This document shows positions 45,501-55,200 of a stretch of 64,000 nucleotides of DNA, in pieces. The notes under the pieces were generated by a model. It was not told the origin of the DNA and did no database searches. It was given only the letters and a program-made list of their open reading frames with translations. The stretch's first letter is position 1, and every line of letters begins with the position of its first letter. This stretch comes from Inonotus obliquus (Eukaryota > Basidiomycota > Agaricomycetes > Hymenochaetales > Hymenochaetaceae). The position numbers and the translations under genes are program-made. The stretch is taken from assembly GCA_032164295.1 (NCBI GenBank), contig JAJHTX010000010.1, positions 434,001 to 498,000 of the forward strand, given 5' to 3'.

Positions 45501-47094
45501 CTTTTGCCAAATTGTCTTCGATGAATTCTTCTACTGCCTTTTGTTCTAGTGGCGTTAGCAGGTAAATGGTTCGTTTCGCTGTTGGTTCTTGTCCTTCCTT
45601 AAACACTATTTTCATATCCCATTGATTGTGCTTCGGTAGTCGTTTTGAATTGTTCTCACTAAATATTTCCCCGAAATCCCATAGCTCCTTAGGCACCAAG
45701 GATTTCCAATGCTTAGTCGTTCCTATTTGTGATCGTCCTTGTTCCCTTGCTTTTTCCTGGGAGTACTTTTGTGCCATACTGCTATACTTATTTAATTTTT
45801 TAATTGCTGTTGTTTCCTGCTCGGTCCTTTCCTTTTTCATCCTGCTGTTTCGGTTATATTCTCGGTTTTGGGGTTTTTGATCGTTTACTTGTACAGTTAT
45901 TCTCATGTTTCGATCGTATACCACCTCTTCTGGTTTAGTTTTGTTTTCCCGGGCCTTCTGGTAACTCGTTTTCCTCTCTCTAGTTATTCTACTTCCGCCT
46001 TGCCCTACTTGGTGCATTTTTGGCGGTGGTTGCGGTGCTAATCTTTTACTCGGTGTTTCCCCGGATATTATTTGTTCTATGCTTGGGAGTGCTATTTCCG
46101 TTCTTTCTGGTGATCTCGGCGGGTCTTCGAGATTTGTTTCCTCTAGTCTTTGCAGTTCTTCAGCTAATTTCCCAAAGTTTCTCAAGATTTGTTCTTGGAA
46201 TTCGTCCCTTTCTTCCGTAGTTTCTTCTACTTCTTCGACTTCCTCTGGGTCGGATTCGATTCCTTCTTGCGACTCCCTATACTGCATTACTGGTGCTGGC
46301 AATACTGTAACATCCTTAGGTGTTAGTGTGGTTGGCCGTATTCCTTCTGGAGGCACCACAATCACCGCGGTTTGTACGGACCTTGGTGGTGGTGTCGGTA
46401 AATTCCCTAAGCTTGCCTTTCCCATGGTATTCCACCTTATTGTTAATCCTGTGTCTCCTTCGGATTCGGACCCTTCTTCGGAGTCTCTTCGCAGTGGAGA
46501 TCTAATTTTACGGGATTTTCTTCTTCTTTTCTGTTGATATCGAGCCATTCTTTCCATCGTTATCATATTCCGAGTTCCTAACAATTTGGCTTCTCCAAAT
46601 TTAGTTGTTACCTTACCCGTTTCCCAGTTTATGACTGGCTTATAGTTAGCTATCCAATCATTTCCCAATAAAAATTTGTCTCCTGTAGTTTCTACTACTG
46701 CGAGTTCCATATTTCCTTTTGATGCTCCGGTATCCACCCATGCTCTAACGCTTTCCTTCCACCCGTTATTCGTTAGCGTTCCATCTGCATTTCTAATTTG
46801 GGCAGGATTCTGTTTCTTTATTGTATCTAGTCCATATCGTTTGACGGTATTAGGACTAATCGTTGTTAATACTGATCCTGAGTCGATCATTGCTGTTATT
46901 GGTAGGTTTCTCCTTCCCCCCTGACTGAGGTATATCCTCAGTTTTGGATGATCGGTATTTGGTTTTACCGGGGTCGTCCATCGGCGTTTCCATTTCGCTT
47001 TTACCCGCGACCATCTTCCTTCTGGTTTCGTTATGGTCCCTCTTCTTGCGCGCTGATCAGCCGATTCGATCAGTCGCTTTCTTGAAAATCCTCT
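42529..47094 (-). CDS. Pol of outer gypsy element: protease, RT, RNase H, integrase, chromodomain
   Basis: The frame is open from 47094, with its first Met at 46890, and encodes about 1520 residues. Domains in order: aspartic protease (AMIDSGSVLTTIS), disordered linker, RT (VIDYRPVNAVCE, QFGMMNSPAVFQRAMNELF, YLDD), RNase H (ETDASDYGMGAVLSQ, DALSRR), integrase with the zinc-binding HPGT...CHICQ region and catalytic D-D-E (ITMDFITGLP, SDRGPQFTS, DGQSERVNQELEQYL), and a C-terminal chromodomain (EYEVERVLNSRK, YFLINWKGYG, DSWEPLGNL). The chromodomain would steer insertion to marked chromatin. Pol overlaps the 3' end of gag by about 25 nt in the -1 frame, implying a frameshift for expression. All catalytic residues look intact. 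Confidence 0.93.
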   Translation of the reverse strand, partial: RGFSRKRLIESADQRARRGTITKPEGRWSRVKAKWKRRWTTPVKPNTDHPKLRIYLSQGGRRNLPITAMIDSGSVLTTISPNTVKRYGLDTIKKQNPAQIRNADGTLTNNGWKESVRAWVDTGASKGNMELAVVETTGDKFLLGNDWIANYKPVINWETGKVTTKFGEAKLLGTRNMITMERMARYQQKRRRKSRKIRSPLRRDSEEGSESEGDTGLTIRWNTMGKASLGNLPTPPPRSVQTAVIVVPPEGIRPTTLTPKDVTVLPAPVMQYRESQEGIESDPEEVEEVEETTEERDEFQEQILRNFGKLAEELQRLEETNLEDPPRSPERTEIALPSIEQIISGETPSKRLAPQPPPKMHQVGQGGSRITRERKTSYQKARENKTKPEEVVYDRNMRITVQVNDQKPQNREYNRNSRMKKERTEQETTAIKKLNKYSSMAQKYSQEKAREQGRSQIGTTKHWKSLVPKELWDFGEIFSENNSKRLPKHNQWDMKIVFKEGQEPTAKRTIYLLTPLEQKAVEEFIEDNLAKGWIRRSTSKYAMPVFFVGKKDAGARMVIDYRPVNAVCEVDQYPIPIMHTLPDNLGKAKWFTTLDLRSGYNNIRIQEGDEHKAAFRTHKGVFEPLVMQFGMMNSPAVFQRAMNELFGDMLNHGVMIYLDDIIIYAETKEELLQKTRKVLARIRRADFYLKPEKCFFNKQELDYLGFIVNKDGLKMDPYKLKAIEEWPVPQNKRDIKKFTGFCNFYRKFVKDYAAIARPMKKLESKKQAFVWGEEQQRSFEALKKAVITGPILRRPDYDKAFVVETDASDYGMGAVLSQEHEGKLHPIAYLTRSFTTTERNWPVSEKELYAIVIALTTWRHHLEGAKHTIMVLCDALNLKTFMKAQRVGRKQARWVTDVLSRYQFKIDYRPGSKNTRADALSRRSGYDEGKNDNKDVIVLPRERFVNPKIFDRQARNSTSEGMVPPNDKLMPGQDRKRDVLYTFHDSPMSGHPGTDKTIAATEEIYWWPNMKEEIKEYVASCHICQKNKPRRGRTQPPLKPLEIPTGPWKHITMDFITGLPESEGYDAVLVVVDRFSKIATFIPCTKETDSKKTAKMLLDHVFTKHGLPERITSDRGPQFTSNFTQEVYKAMNIDNALSTAHHPQTDGQSERVNQELEQYLRHYVNTAQDNWAQYIHMAEFAYNNRIHAAIKKSPFELLYGRKLEILPMGQANAPDAQEYIKKVWEVQKQAEQALMASNEQMKRCTDKHRRAELEFKVGDKVMIDARNYNIVVPSRKIGPKNLGPYRIIKQHGPLNYELELPRKMRIHPVLYAGNLIKYQDRIVDDTTEDQEVPSNPVVIEDDEYEVERVLNSRKTGRKYYFLINWKGYGAEHDSWEPLGNLGNATEKIEEYYQKHPQAEKPNYIDGWIRRNNENEEKGKRTAKRRMINTRNPIKIKDFAYDENNPLHTNPSGSPRTGNLEETYQRVKSPLSKEQHWEEDDDKIRMNPDHAIKGDKNGGRIRQRSRRLTKRKPTGSHEEQSI

Positions 47095-48008
47095 TTAGGT
47101 TCTCTTTCTTTCTCGTTATCGCTAGCTTCGTTGGAGCCTTCATATTCCGATTCTTCTCCTATCAATCTTCTCTTGAATTTTTGATAGCCCGGTCTACTCG
47201 GAGGTTTTCCTTCTCGTGGTTTCACTCTGCATTCTCTGGCAATGTGACCTGGTTTACCACATCTGTAACAACCCGTCGTATTCTTCGGTTTTTGGTTACT
47301 CCGGTACCTGGGTTTTCCTTTATTAGTCCTCTTCCTGAATTTTCGTACGTCTACGTCCATTGGGACTACATCGTCTTTTCTCCTCTGGGGTTTTTCCCAG
47401 TTGCTCGTGAAGGTCTTAGTTCTTGCCTTGGCGCCATATCTTGCGCCTTCTAGTGCTACTGCTCGGCTCATCCAGTTTGCTAGCGTCCATTTCGCGCTTT
47501 CCGTTTGTCCTGCTAATTGCGCATAAATATAATCTTTCATCCCTCTTCTGTATAATACTGTAAGTGCCTTATCCGGCCATACTGCCTTATCTAATTCTGA
47601 TACTATCTTTCCGAAATCGCTATTGTACTGCAATATGGAGCCTTCTTGTACAATATTTACTAATTTATTCGTTGCGTCTTCTACAGGGTCGTAGTATTGT
47701 TTATGGTTACTCCTTATGTAGGTCAAGAATTCTTCAAACGTTTCCCATACTTGCCCTTTTCCTATCATATCTAGCGGATTTGTTTTTAACGCTGTGCTTA
47801 CCCACGTGGCAGCCTTCTCTTCCATGCATTGGCACATGATATAGGCTTTGTTACTATCTGTTAGTGCCGCTTGTTTGTTGCTCTGATTTTGCGCATCCAT
47901 CCATGCAAAATTACTAATCATTTTATTTATAAATACATCCACGTTCTCCTTATCTCTTCCTCTAAACTTCGGTGGTTTCTGCGACATACTCATTTGTAGG
48001 CTCGTCAT
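47070..48008 (-). CDS. Gag of outer gypsy element
   Basis: 312 residues, beginning MTSLQMSMSQKPPKFRGRDK. The capsid-like region (FINKMISNFAWMD, AATWVSTAL, WETFEEFLTYIRSNH, RRGMKDYIYAQLAG) is followed by a basic stretch and one complete CCHC zinc knuckle (CYRCGKPGHIAREC) for RNA binding. The tail is acidic (EREPKEDFQESD). Its first 47 nt overlap the end of ORF1 in another frame, and its last codons overlap Pol. It forms the cytoplasmic particle in which reverse transcription takes place. Confidence 0.9.
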   Translation of the reverse strand: MTSLQMSMSQKPPKFRGRDKENVDVFINKMISNFAWMDAQNQSNKQAALTDSNKAYIMCQCMEEKAATWVSTALKTNPLDMIGKGQVWETFEEFLTYIRSNHKQYYDPVEDATNKLVNIVQEGSILQYNSDFGKIVSELDKAVWPDKALTVLYRRGMKDYIYAQLAGQTESAKWTLANWMSRAVALEGARYGAKARTKTFTSNWEKPQRRKDDVVPMDVDVRKFRKRTNKGKPRYRSNQKPKNTTGCYRCGKPGHIARECRVKPREGKPPSRPGYQKFKRRLIGEESEYEGSNEASDNEKEREPKEDFQESD

Positions 48009-49473
48009 CTTCGCTTGAATCCCAAGTCAATCGGTCTCTAAGCTCTTGTTCCGAGATTTCGAGTTCCGCTGGGTCGAATTCTAGTAACGCTAAATGCCTT
48101 CGATAATTGTCTTCTAGGTATTCGTCTTCTGTAGTGTTGCTACTGTGGGCTTGACTATCGTTGCTGAATGGGCTGGAGAATTCTTCTGAATTGCCACTGG
48201 TCGTGGACCCTGGGGAATAATACAATACCAACCTTCCTCTCGTTTCTACCTCTTCAATTATCCCCTGTTCTCGTTCGGTTTTCTGGACTTCTCTGGTTTC
48301 TTCTTTCCTATTGTTCGCTTCCCTTTGTTCTCGGATTCGACCTATGATTCCTTTAGCTATTCTGTCCTGATCTGCTTTTCGATGATATTTGCGACTAATG
48401 GTTATTGTTGGGATTTGTTCGTTTGTCGGTTTTAGTTCTTCTTGTAGCTCTGTAATTACTTCCTCGACTATCTCGTTTATGTTTAACCTAGCCAATCCTC
48501 GCAGGTCTATGCGGACGTTCCCTGTCTGATCTCGAGTAACGTTAATGCCGCTTGGTAGTCTTCTCCCGTTATCAAATGTAACCCTGGAGGTACTACTTTC
48601 TTGGTTAATGCCTTCTTCTTCCTCCGTGATTGTAGTTAGGTTCTCACTTTCGTTCTGGGCCCTGAAGTCGACTACGTGTAATTGTATCTCTCCTTCTTCC
48701 GGTTCCTCGTCTGGAATAGTGGGAATTGGCGAGTCTGGGTGCCTGTAACTTTCGTCTCCGTTGAAGTCCCTAAACCCGTTTGGTTCTGAATTTGCCCAAC
48801 GGCTCCCTGTTCCCCACTCTCCTCCGTTCTGCTCCGATTCGTTCGGTGATTCCCAACTGGCTTCGGACTGAGTTAGTTCCGGCGTTGGTTGATCTTGATC
48901 GTCTCCTAATAATGATCCGACGGTGTTCCAGTCTTGTTGGATTTCCGTTTCCTCTCGCTGTCTTTCTTCTCCTTCCCACGCGGCGAGTGCGACTCTGATA
49001 TCCGACACTTGATTCCTTAGGCGTAGGAAGTTTGTCTCGATGCGGCTTACTTTATCTAATAGTTCGCGCTGAAATTCGGCGTCTCGGTGTTCTCGGGCAG
49101 TCCACCGCTCTATATGCTCTTCTTGTCTTCGCTGTAGCGTCTCGAAGGTGTGTTGTACTTCTCTCGTTATTGTCCTGAGGATGCCTAGCTCTGTCTGGTT
49201 GTACCTTACTAACGTTCTGGTGATATGGTGTGCCTCGTCGTTACTCCTGTGCCAGCGGCTATGTTTCTCGATATGTTGATGGAACTGATGGTCTAGGTAC
49301 ACTCCCAATGCTTGATCCTTTTCAGCCTGTGTGTTGAGGATTAGTTCGATCCTTCCGGCCAATCGGTCCACTTGCGTTCCAATGGCAGTTGAGTAGTGAT
49401 ATATCCCCCACTGCGTTGCGTAGGGTTCGTAAATAGACAGGTATTGAAGTAGTCTTGTTCCTCGTCTGAGCGC
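47962..49473 (-). CDS. ORF1 of outer gypsy element, 3' portion (coiled coil, acidic)
   Basis: The frame enters from the inserted element at 49474 and gives about 500 residues of ORF1. It starts LRRGTRLLQYLSIYEPYATQ and has long coiled-coil segments (TLQRRQEEHIERWTAREHRD, LDKVSRIETNFLRLRNQVSD). A disordered acidic region and a conserved-looking core follow (VTFDNGRRLPSGINVTRD, NVRIDLRGLARLNINEIVEE). The part upstream of the insertion is at 63677-63760. The position before gag is unusual for Ty3/gypsy elements. It may be a captured or structural protein. No known family recognised; the Met at 49530 belongs to LTR sequence and is not the real start. Confidence 0.65.
   Translation of the reverse strand, partial: ALRRGTRLLQYLSIYEPYATQWGIYHYSTAIGTQVDRLAGRIELILNTQAEKDQALGVYLDHQFHQHIEKHSRWHRSNDEAHHITRTLVRYNQTELGILRTITREVQHTFETLQRRQEEHIERWTAREHRDAEFQRELLDKVSRIETNFLRLRNQVSDIRVALAAWEGEERQREETEIQQDWNTVGSLLGDDQDQPTPELTQSEASWESPNESEQNGGEWGTGSRWANSEPNGFRDFNGDESYRHPDSPIPTIPDEEPEEGEIQLHVVDFRAQNESENLTTITEEEEGINQESSTSRVTFDNGRRLPSGINVTRDQTGNVRIDLRGLARLNINEIVEEVITELQEELKPTNEQIPTITISRKYHRKADQDRIAKGIIGRIREQREANNRKEETREVQKTEREQGIIEEVETRGRLVLYYSPGSTTSGNSEEFSSPFSNDSQAHSSNTTEDEYLEDNYRRHLALLEFDPAELEISEQELRDRLTWDSSEDDEPTNEYVAETTEV
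49470..49473. repeat. target-site duplication GCGC (left) of inner gypsy element
   Basis: GCGC directly before the LTR, repeated at 63677-63680 directly after the other LTR. Deleting the insertion plus one GCGC restores the ORF1 reading frame of the outer element. Confidence 0.75.
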
Positions 49474-50220
49474 TGTCGTGCTGGGATGGTATTGGCTGTT
49501 GAATAACCAAGTACACTCCCACTGAGTCAACCGGTCTAATTATCTAGGCGGGTAGTCTTCCCAGTTGTTCGTTGAAGCTATGGGCAACTTGTTGTAGTTG
49601 GAGGGTTGAGGGATTCAAGTTTGAGTAGAGAGGTAGAGTGAGTGAGAGATGAGTCTTTATCCAATTCTCTTGAAAGTGAGTGATAGGTCACCGTGGGTGA
49701 GGAGCAATTAAATTGTCCACACCGAGGTAGGCAATGACAAGCTATGCAGAATAGATGTCAATGTCTAGAGGGACACACACACTCGAAGTCTCGAGTTATT
49801 AGATATCGACTTTGAGAGGGAGTTTATCACCAATGTCCAATTGGAACAGAGGCGATACAATACCTTTGACTAGTACCAAACTAGTCCTTGAGCAATGCAG
49901 TTACCCAGTCTTAAGCTGTGGTCAACTGTATGCGACGAAACCTTGACTTGACTTGCAAATGGTGTGACAAGAGGTCACAGAGTGATGTGAGCTTGTCTTG
50001 TTCTGGGGGAGAACTCTGGTGAGTTATTCTATGGGGAGTTAATTCTATGCTCCTCTGGGGGGCTACATGCTGGTCCTTAAATACTAATTCCAAGACCAAT
50101 TTACATAATCCACAGCATAAGCTAAAAATAGATCTGCATCAACCACATCATCAAAATTTGATATCTCCTTCCAAAGCTATGCATCAAATACTCCAAATCA
50201 AGTGATATGTATCAATGTAT

Positions 50221-50414
50221 CAATGAGTTATTTGATGAATGATGCGCATCAATGAATTAATTGATGAGTGATGTGCATCAATGCATGATTTGATGAATGC
50301 TGTGCATCAATGAATTACTTGATAGATGCTGTGCATCAATGAGTTATTTGATGAATGATGCGCATCAATGAGTTATTTGATGAATGATGTGCCATCAATG
50401 AATCAATTGATGAG
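50221..50414. repeat. 29-bp minisatellite in LTR
   Basis: About 6.7 diverged copies of a 29-bp unit like CAATGAGTTATTTGATGAAT plus GATGCGCAT. The same array lies in the other LTR at 62660-62853. Confidence 0.85.
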
Positions 50415-50440
50415 TCCAGAATATGGTTCAAGGTGATGAC

Positions 50441-50596
50441 CTGATCGATGATCTAATCGATGACTTGATGAATGACCTAATGGATGATATAATCGATTAC
50501 TTGATGGATGAGATAATCGATGACCTAATGAATGATATAATCGATTACTTGATGGATGATATAATCGATGACCTGATGGATGATATAATCGATTAC
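50441..50596. repeat. 12-bp tandem repeat array in LTR
   Basis: Repeats of GATGATATAATC and GATGACTTGATG-like units with frequent ATCGAT. On translation this gives artificial Asp/Ile/Leu-rich frames on both strands. The second copy is at about 62880-63035. Confidence 0.8.
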
Positions 50597-51237
50597 CCAG
50601 TTTGGGCTTATTTGGTTTTTGGTATCTGGACTGTGGTCTTTGGTTTTTCCAGAGCGATGTATCGGATGGCTTCTCAGATAAGACCAAATGAATGGTGCAA
50701 CCGGTGGTTCTTGAACCTTCATTTCTGCTTCTAGAGCGTGACCATATAAAGAATGGTTTGTTTATCTATCGCCGCTCGAGTTCCTTTTCTGCAATTCTTT
50801 GTTCTAATGCCACCTTCACGACTTCGTGCACAACTTCACCATCTGCTCTGCCACGCTTCTGAACTTCTCAGGCTGACTTTTGTGTATCGTCGCGCTTCCT
50901 CTAACCCAATTCAGTGAGTTACTTTCTCGACACTTTGCGATCTTTATGCTTAATAGCACGAAGAGTATTTGTGGAGACGACTATCATGATCGAGGAGGAG
51001 TGGGTCGAGTGGGTACCGGTGCTTGTTACTAGACGAGTTGTGCTCAACGCTTGATAGTAAGCTTGGCACTTTCCATCGGCTTTCGATTTGCTAACTTGTG
51101 TGCAGAATTACGAGTTACTGCGACGTCCGATATTTCTTGTTTATCCTTTCTGATGTCCTACTATGTTCTTGCTTCCGATAGTGTAAAGTGTGCCAATATT
51201 ACGATTGTTTATGTCCAGGCAATATCCTGGCCTGACA

Positions 51238-51247
51238 TCCGCCCAAC
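51238..51247 (-). promoter_or_regulatory. polypurine tract of inner gypsy element
   Basis: On the minus strand, GTTGGGCGGA directly precedes the TG of the 3' LTR, the expected plus-strand primer position. Confidence 0.5.
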
Positions 51248-51374
51248 ACTTGAAATATCAACTGTCCCCAGTTGCAAACTTCCTAAAACAAATCCTCCTA
51301 AAGAGCTAATATCCGATTATTCTGAAAGAATATTGATATATTAGCTCGCTGCTTCTTCTGTGCCTTGTTCTTCT

Positions 51375-51381
51375 TATATAA
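51375..51381 (+). promoter_or_regulatory. TATA box of antisense gene
   Basis: TATATAA lies 67 bp upstream of the plus-strand start codon at 51448, inside the retroelement and pointing against its genes. A well-formed core promoter here supports independent transcription. Confidence 0.5.
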
Positions 51382-51447
51382 GCGATCTTCTCAAATGTTT
51401 GCGCCTTCGAGTGAGTTCACTGTTGACTCCTTTCTTCGCCGCTCGCT

Positions 51448-52196
51448 ATGTCCTTTATACTCCCTTCCTTCTTCGCTGCGCCTAATCTTTTCGACTGGCA
51501 TCGAACTGGGCTTCCTACTTCTCAATTTGTTCTATCGACCTCTGATAATGATATTCTCTCTGCAATCTATGTTGCCGAAGTTGATCCGGGTGGGCGCCCT
51601 TTCCAATATGTCCGTACCTGTAGCTTTGAGTCAATGATGTACTACTGGATCTTCGACTGTCCACCTCCTTCTCTCACCGACCTGTTTTACTTCTTCTGTC
51701 TTCGAGTCAATCTTTTTTCTCCCTTCTGTCAATGTGCATGTCTTGAAACGTGTGGGTTTGGCACTCATGCCGAAAATTGTCCGGTTCGCATCGTCCAGGT
51801 TCAGCTCATTGTGAGTAGTCAAATTGCGTTGATCTTACTTGCTCTTTCTTCTAATTCTTTGCTTATAGAACCGTGCCCGCTGCATGCATATACATGGCTG
51901 TAGCCTTGGTTTCCACGCCCGTCTAGGTTATCCACGCACTTCTTCTACTCAACCGGTCACCAAAGGAGAGTCTGAGGTTTTGTTCAAGCTCCTTCGATGG
52001 GAGAATGATCCTTCTGCTCGCACTTTCATGTTATCGAACCTTTCCGAGACCCGTTATTTACTGGCTTCCTATTTCACTTCTGAGACACTTCCTTCTTTCG
52101 AGTATTTGTCCATGCTCGATGCAACTAACACTCCCGTTACTGCATATGCCATTGATCCTTCTTCAACTTTCTTGATTCAATCGACTTCTTCCTCTG

Positions 52197-52237
<41 letters not shown>

Positions 52238-52285
52238 CTTCCTTCAAATGACTCCGCTTCTTCCTCATCTACAGTGCGCAACTGA
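51448..52285 (+). CDS. antisense spliced gene inside gypsy element, Cys-rich protein (259 aa)
   Basis: Two exons, 51448-51810 and 51869-52285, are divided by a 58-nt intron with a perfect GTGAGT donor, a CTAAT branch-like site and a TATAG acceptor. Both exon lengths are multiples of three and the joined frame is open to 52285. The protein has a hydrophobic start (MSFILPSFFAAPNLFDWH) and an alpha/beta body (SAIYVAEVDPGGRPFQYVRT). A Cys/His cluster follows (CQCACLETCGFGTHAENC, RARCMHIHGC), then a folded-looking C-terminal part (EVLFKLLRWENDPSARTFML) and a Ser-run tail. It runs opposite to gag and pol, between the end of pol and the 3' LTR. Its last 109 bp overlap the end of pol. No known family recognised. 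Confidence 0.7.
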
Positions 52286-55200
52286 TTCTGTTCCTTCTTC
52301 TTCTTTTCTTCTTTGCGCAATTCTGAACTATCCTCCTTCCATTCCATTAGCAGTTTCTGTAATGCCTCCTTATCTCGTGCGATATATGGGACAAGTCTGA
52401 ATGCTGCTACCTTATTCCGTCGCACTCCTCCATTTACTTCTCGAAGGTCATATGCTCCTCCCTGAGTATGGCGAATTACGACCAATGGTCCTAAGTATCG
52501 AGGTTTGGTCTTTCGATTCATTTCCTTTTCGACTTGTGTGTTTCTCATTAGTACAAAATCTCCTGGCTCGAATTGATGAGTACTGAGTCTTTTGGCAAAT
52601 CGTCGCTCAAAATGCTCTTTTGACTTGAACCGCATTTCTGTTAATGTCTTAGCTGCTTGTTCCAAGTCTTCCTCTCTCTTCTCCAGCTGTCGAATTCGCA
52701 GAGCCAAAAGGTCTTCTGTCGACATATTGTCTGTGAATCCTTGTACTAGAAATGTAGCTTCAAATAAATCGAGAGGTAGTACTGGTTCGACACCATGAAG
52801 TAGAAAGAATGGACTGAATCCAGTCGAGCGAGTTATCGTGATCTTGTCTGCGAAGAAGGCAGTATGTACTTTGTTAGGCCATGATACGATCTGACCTTCA
52901 CATGCCTTGACAATCGATTCTCGGATTATAGCATGACTTCTTTCGACTACTCCATTGGCTTTTGAGTTGTATGCTGAGATTTTTACTTGAGGGATTCCAT
53001 ATCGATTCATCAACTTGGTAAATGCTCCCTTCACCTCAGGTCCATTGTCTGTTACTACCCTTCCAACTGCTCCATACCGGCATAAGATATCTTCCCAAAA
53101 GAACTTAGCTAAGGCTGCTGCATTTGATTTCTTCAATGCACGACCCTCACTAGCTCGAGTTAGGTCATCTCTTGCTGCTACAATATACCTGAATCCTTTT
53201 GCTACAGGCATGTTCATTACGTCGACATGTATCTTTACAAAGATTGTTGCCGGGGTTGACATAATGAGAGGAATTTCCACCTTCTTAGTGCTTCGAACTT
53301 GGCATTCATTACACGATTGTACATGATGTTTCACATGTGATCTCATGAATGGCCAATAGAATCTCCGTCTGAGAAGTTCATAGGTAGCGAATTCTCCTCT
53401 ATGTCCAAGTTCTTCATGTGCCTTTACCATGATCTCGAATCTTTCCTCTAGATCAAAGATAACTTTGAGAGGATTATCTCTTCCTTTCTTGTACATAGTC
53501 TTGTCTTGTGTGTAGAAATGCGATGCTTTCTTCAAGAATCTCTTCCTATCCTCCACTCGAGTGAATTCTGGTATTTTGAGAGTAACCAAAAATCGGAATA
53601 TCTCTAAAAGATTTTTATCTTGATCCTTTGCGGAGATAGTAAATGACGAATGTTCTTCTTCATTGGTAGAACCGAATGGTACACCAGTAACCATTAATGC
53701 GATCTCGTCCAGGAATTCATCGTCAAATTCTTCAAAATCTTCCTCTAATGGTATTCTTCGAGAAAGACCATCTGGCCCTTTAAACCGAGTCGCTGATACA
53801 TGTATCAGTTTAAAGTCGAATAATAATATTCCTTGGATCCATCGATTTATAGTCGCATTAGGTTGTAAGTCCGGCTCATTGAGCATTCCTTTAATATACT
53901 TTGCATCCACTTCAACTTGAAGATTCTTAACTCCAAATATGTAAAGACGATAATGGCGTAGAGCTCTGAAGAGTCCATAAAGCTCTAGTTTGGGTTGCGA
54001 ATATCTCGATTCCCGTTCATTCATTGGTAGAGATCCATATCGCGCTGGTCTTCTCCTTCCACTTTCATCTTCTTGAGATAGAATAAACCCTACTGCGATA
54101 ATGCTTGAGTCCACAGATAATACCACGGGTAGTTCTGAGTTATAGTCGATTGGATGTAATGCTGGAGCTGAGGTTATTAGCTTCTTCATAGCATTGAAGG
54201 CTTGTTGTCTTCGCTCATCCCATACGAACTCCATTGTGCTTCTTGTAAGCTCAGTTAGTGGCCTTGCTATTGCTGAATAATTCTGGATCCATATGCGAAC
54301 AGTGCCGCATAGACCTAGAAATCCACGGACTTCTTTGACAGTTGTCAATGGTGGCCATGTTAGAATCTTCTGTACTTTGCTGTCATCAGGTAACCGTCCT
54401 TCTGGAGTACATTTTTGTCCTACGATGGTTACTTCAGGCCTTGCTACCTGAGTCTTCTTGGGCGAGAATGTAGCTCCTGCATGTCCTACTCGATGCATTA
54501 TTCTATGCACATCATTTGCATGTTCCCAAATAAATCGGCGAATTCCAGAGTTTTCAGCTAATGTCTCCGGGTTTCCATCTTCCTTAAGGTACATGCTGGT
54601 AGGTCCTTTGATAGGTAAATCGTCGATAAAGATATTGGCAATATCGGGGATCTCTTGTTGAAGAATAAATACCATACATTTCTGAAATTCTGCAGGCGAG
54701 TTTGTGAATCCCATTGGCATGGATGTGATTCGCAATAGGCCCAATGGTGTATAAAACGAAGTTAGATCGCGACTTTCAGGTGCTAATTTTCGAGCATCAA
54801 ATCCCCAAAATAGATCGAAAACCGTATAACATGATCGTCCTGCAAAAGGTTCCACGAAGTCATCCAACACTGGTGGTAAACCTGCATCTCGAATTGTTAC
54901 TGCATTTAGGACTTGAAGGTCATGCACAATTCTGAGCTTTCCATTCTTCTTGGCTACACTGAACCATCGAGATCGATATGATGCCTGGCTTGGTTCATAT
55001 ACTCCTGCCTTGATCTTCTCTTTCAACATTCGAATAATTTCATCCTTAGCGGCAGGTGGGATTGGAATATTCTTGTGCTCCCATGGGATATGTGGGATTA
55101 CAGGAATAATGTATGGTGAGAAGTAGTCTTCTCGGAACGTTCCTCGATGTGTTTCTTCAAAGGCTAGAGTCCGTTCATTGATCTTGAATATATGTGTGAA

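Larger units (their letters stand above)
49474..51237 (-). repeat. 3' LTR of inner gypsy element
   Basis: Copy of 61913-63676; differences noticed at 49789/62228-type position (C/T in a CA run) and at 51189-51190 (TG/CA). It contains two blocks of tandem repeats. The frames at 50403-50734 are products of the repeats and not genes. Confidence 0.93.

Noticed and set aside
46020..47453. Long plus-strand frames opposite gag and pol of the outer element
   Set aside because: Composition (Phe/Ser/Leu/Val-rich) is typical of the antisense of coding DNA; no introns, promoter or domain as seen for the real antisense gene at 51448.
50221..50414. Regular repeat array considered as a CRISPR-like array
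   Set aside because: Units are contiguous and diverged, with no spacers, and the sequence is in a eukaryotic LTR.
50403..50734. Repetitive open frames on both strands (Asp/Ile-rich and Tyr/His-rich) in the LTR
   Set aside because: They come from translating a 12-bp tandem repeat, are duplicated at 62842-63173, and have no gene signals.
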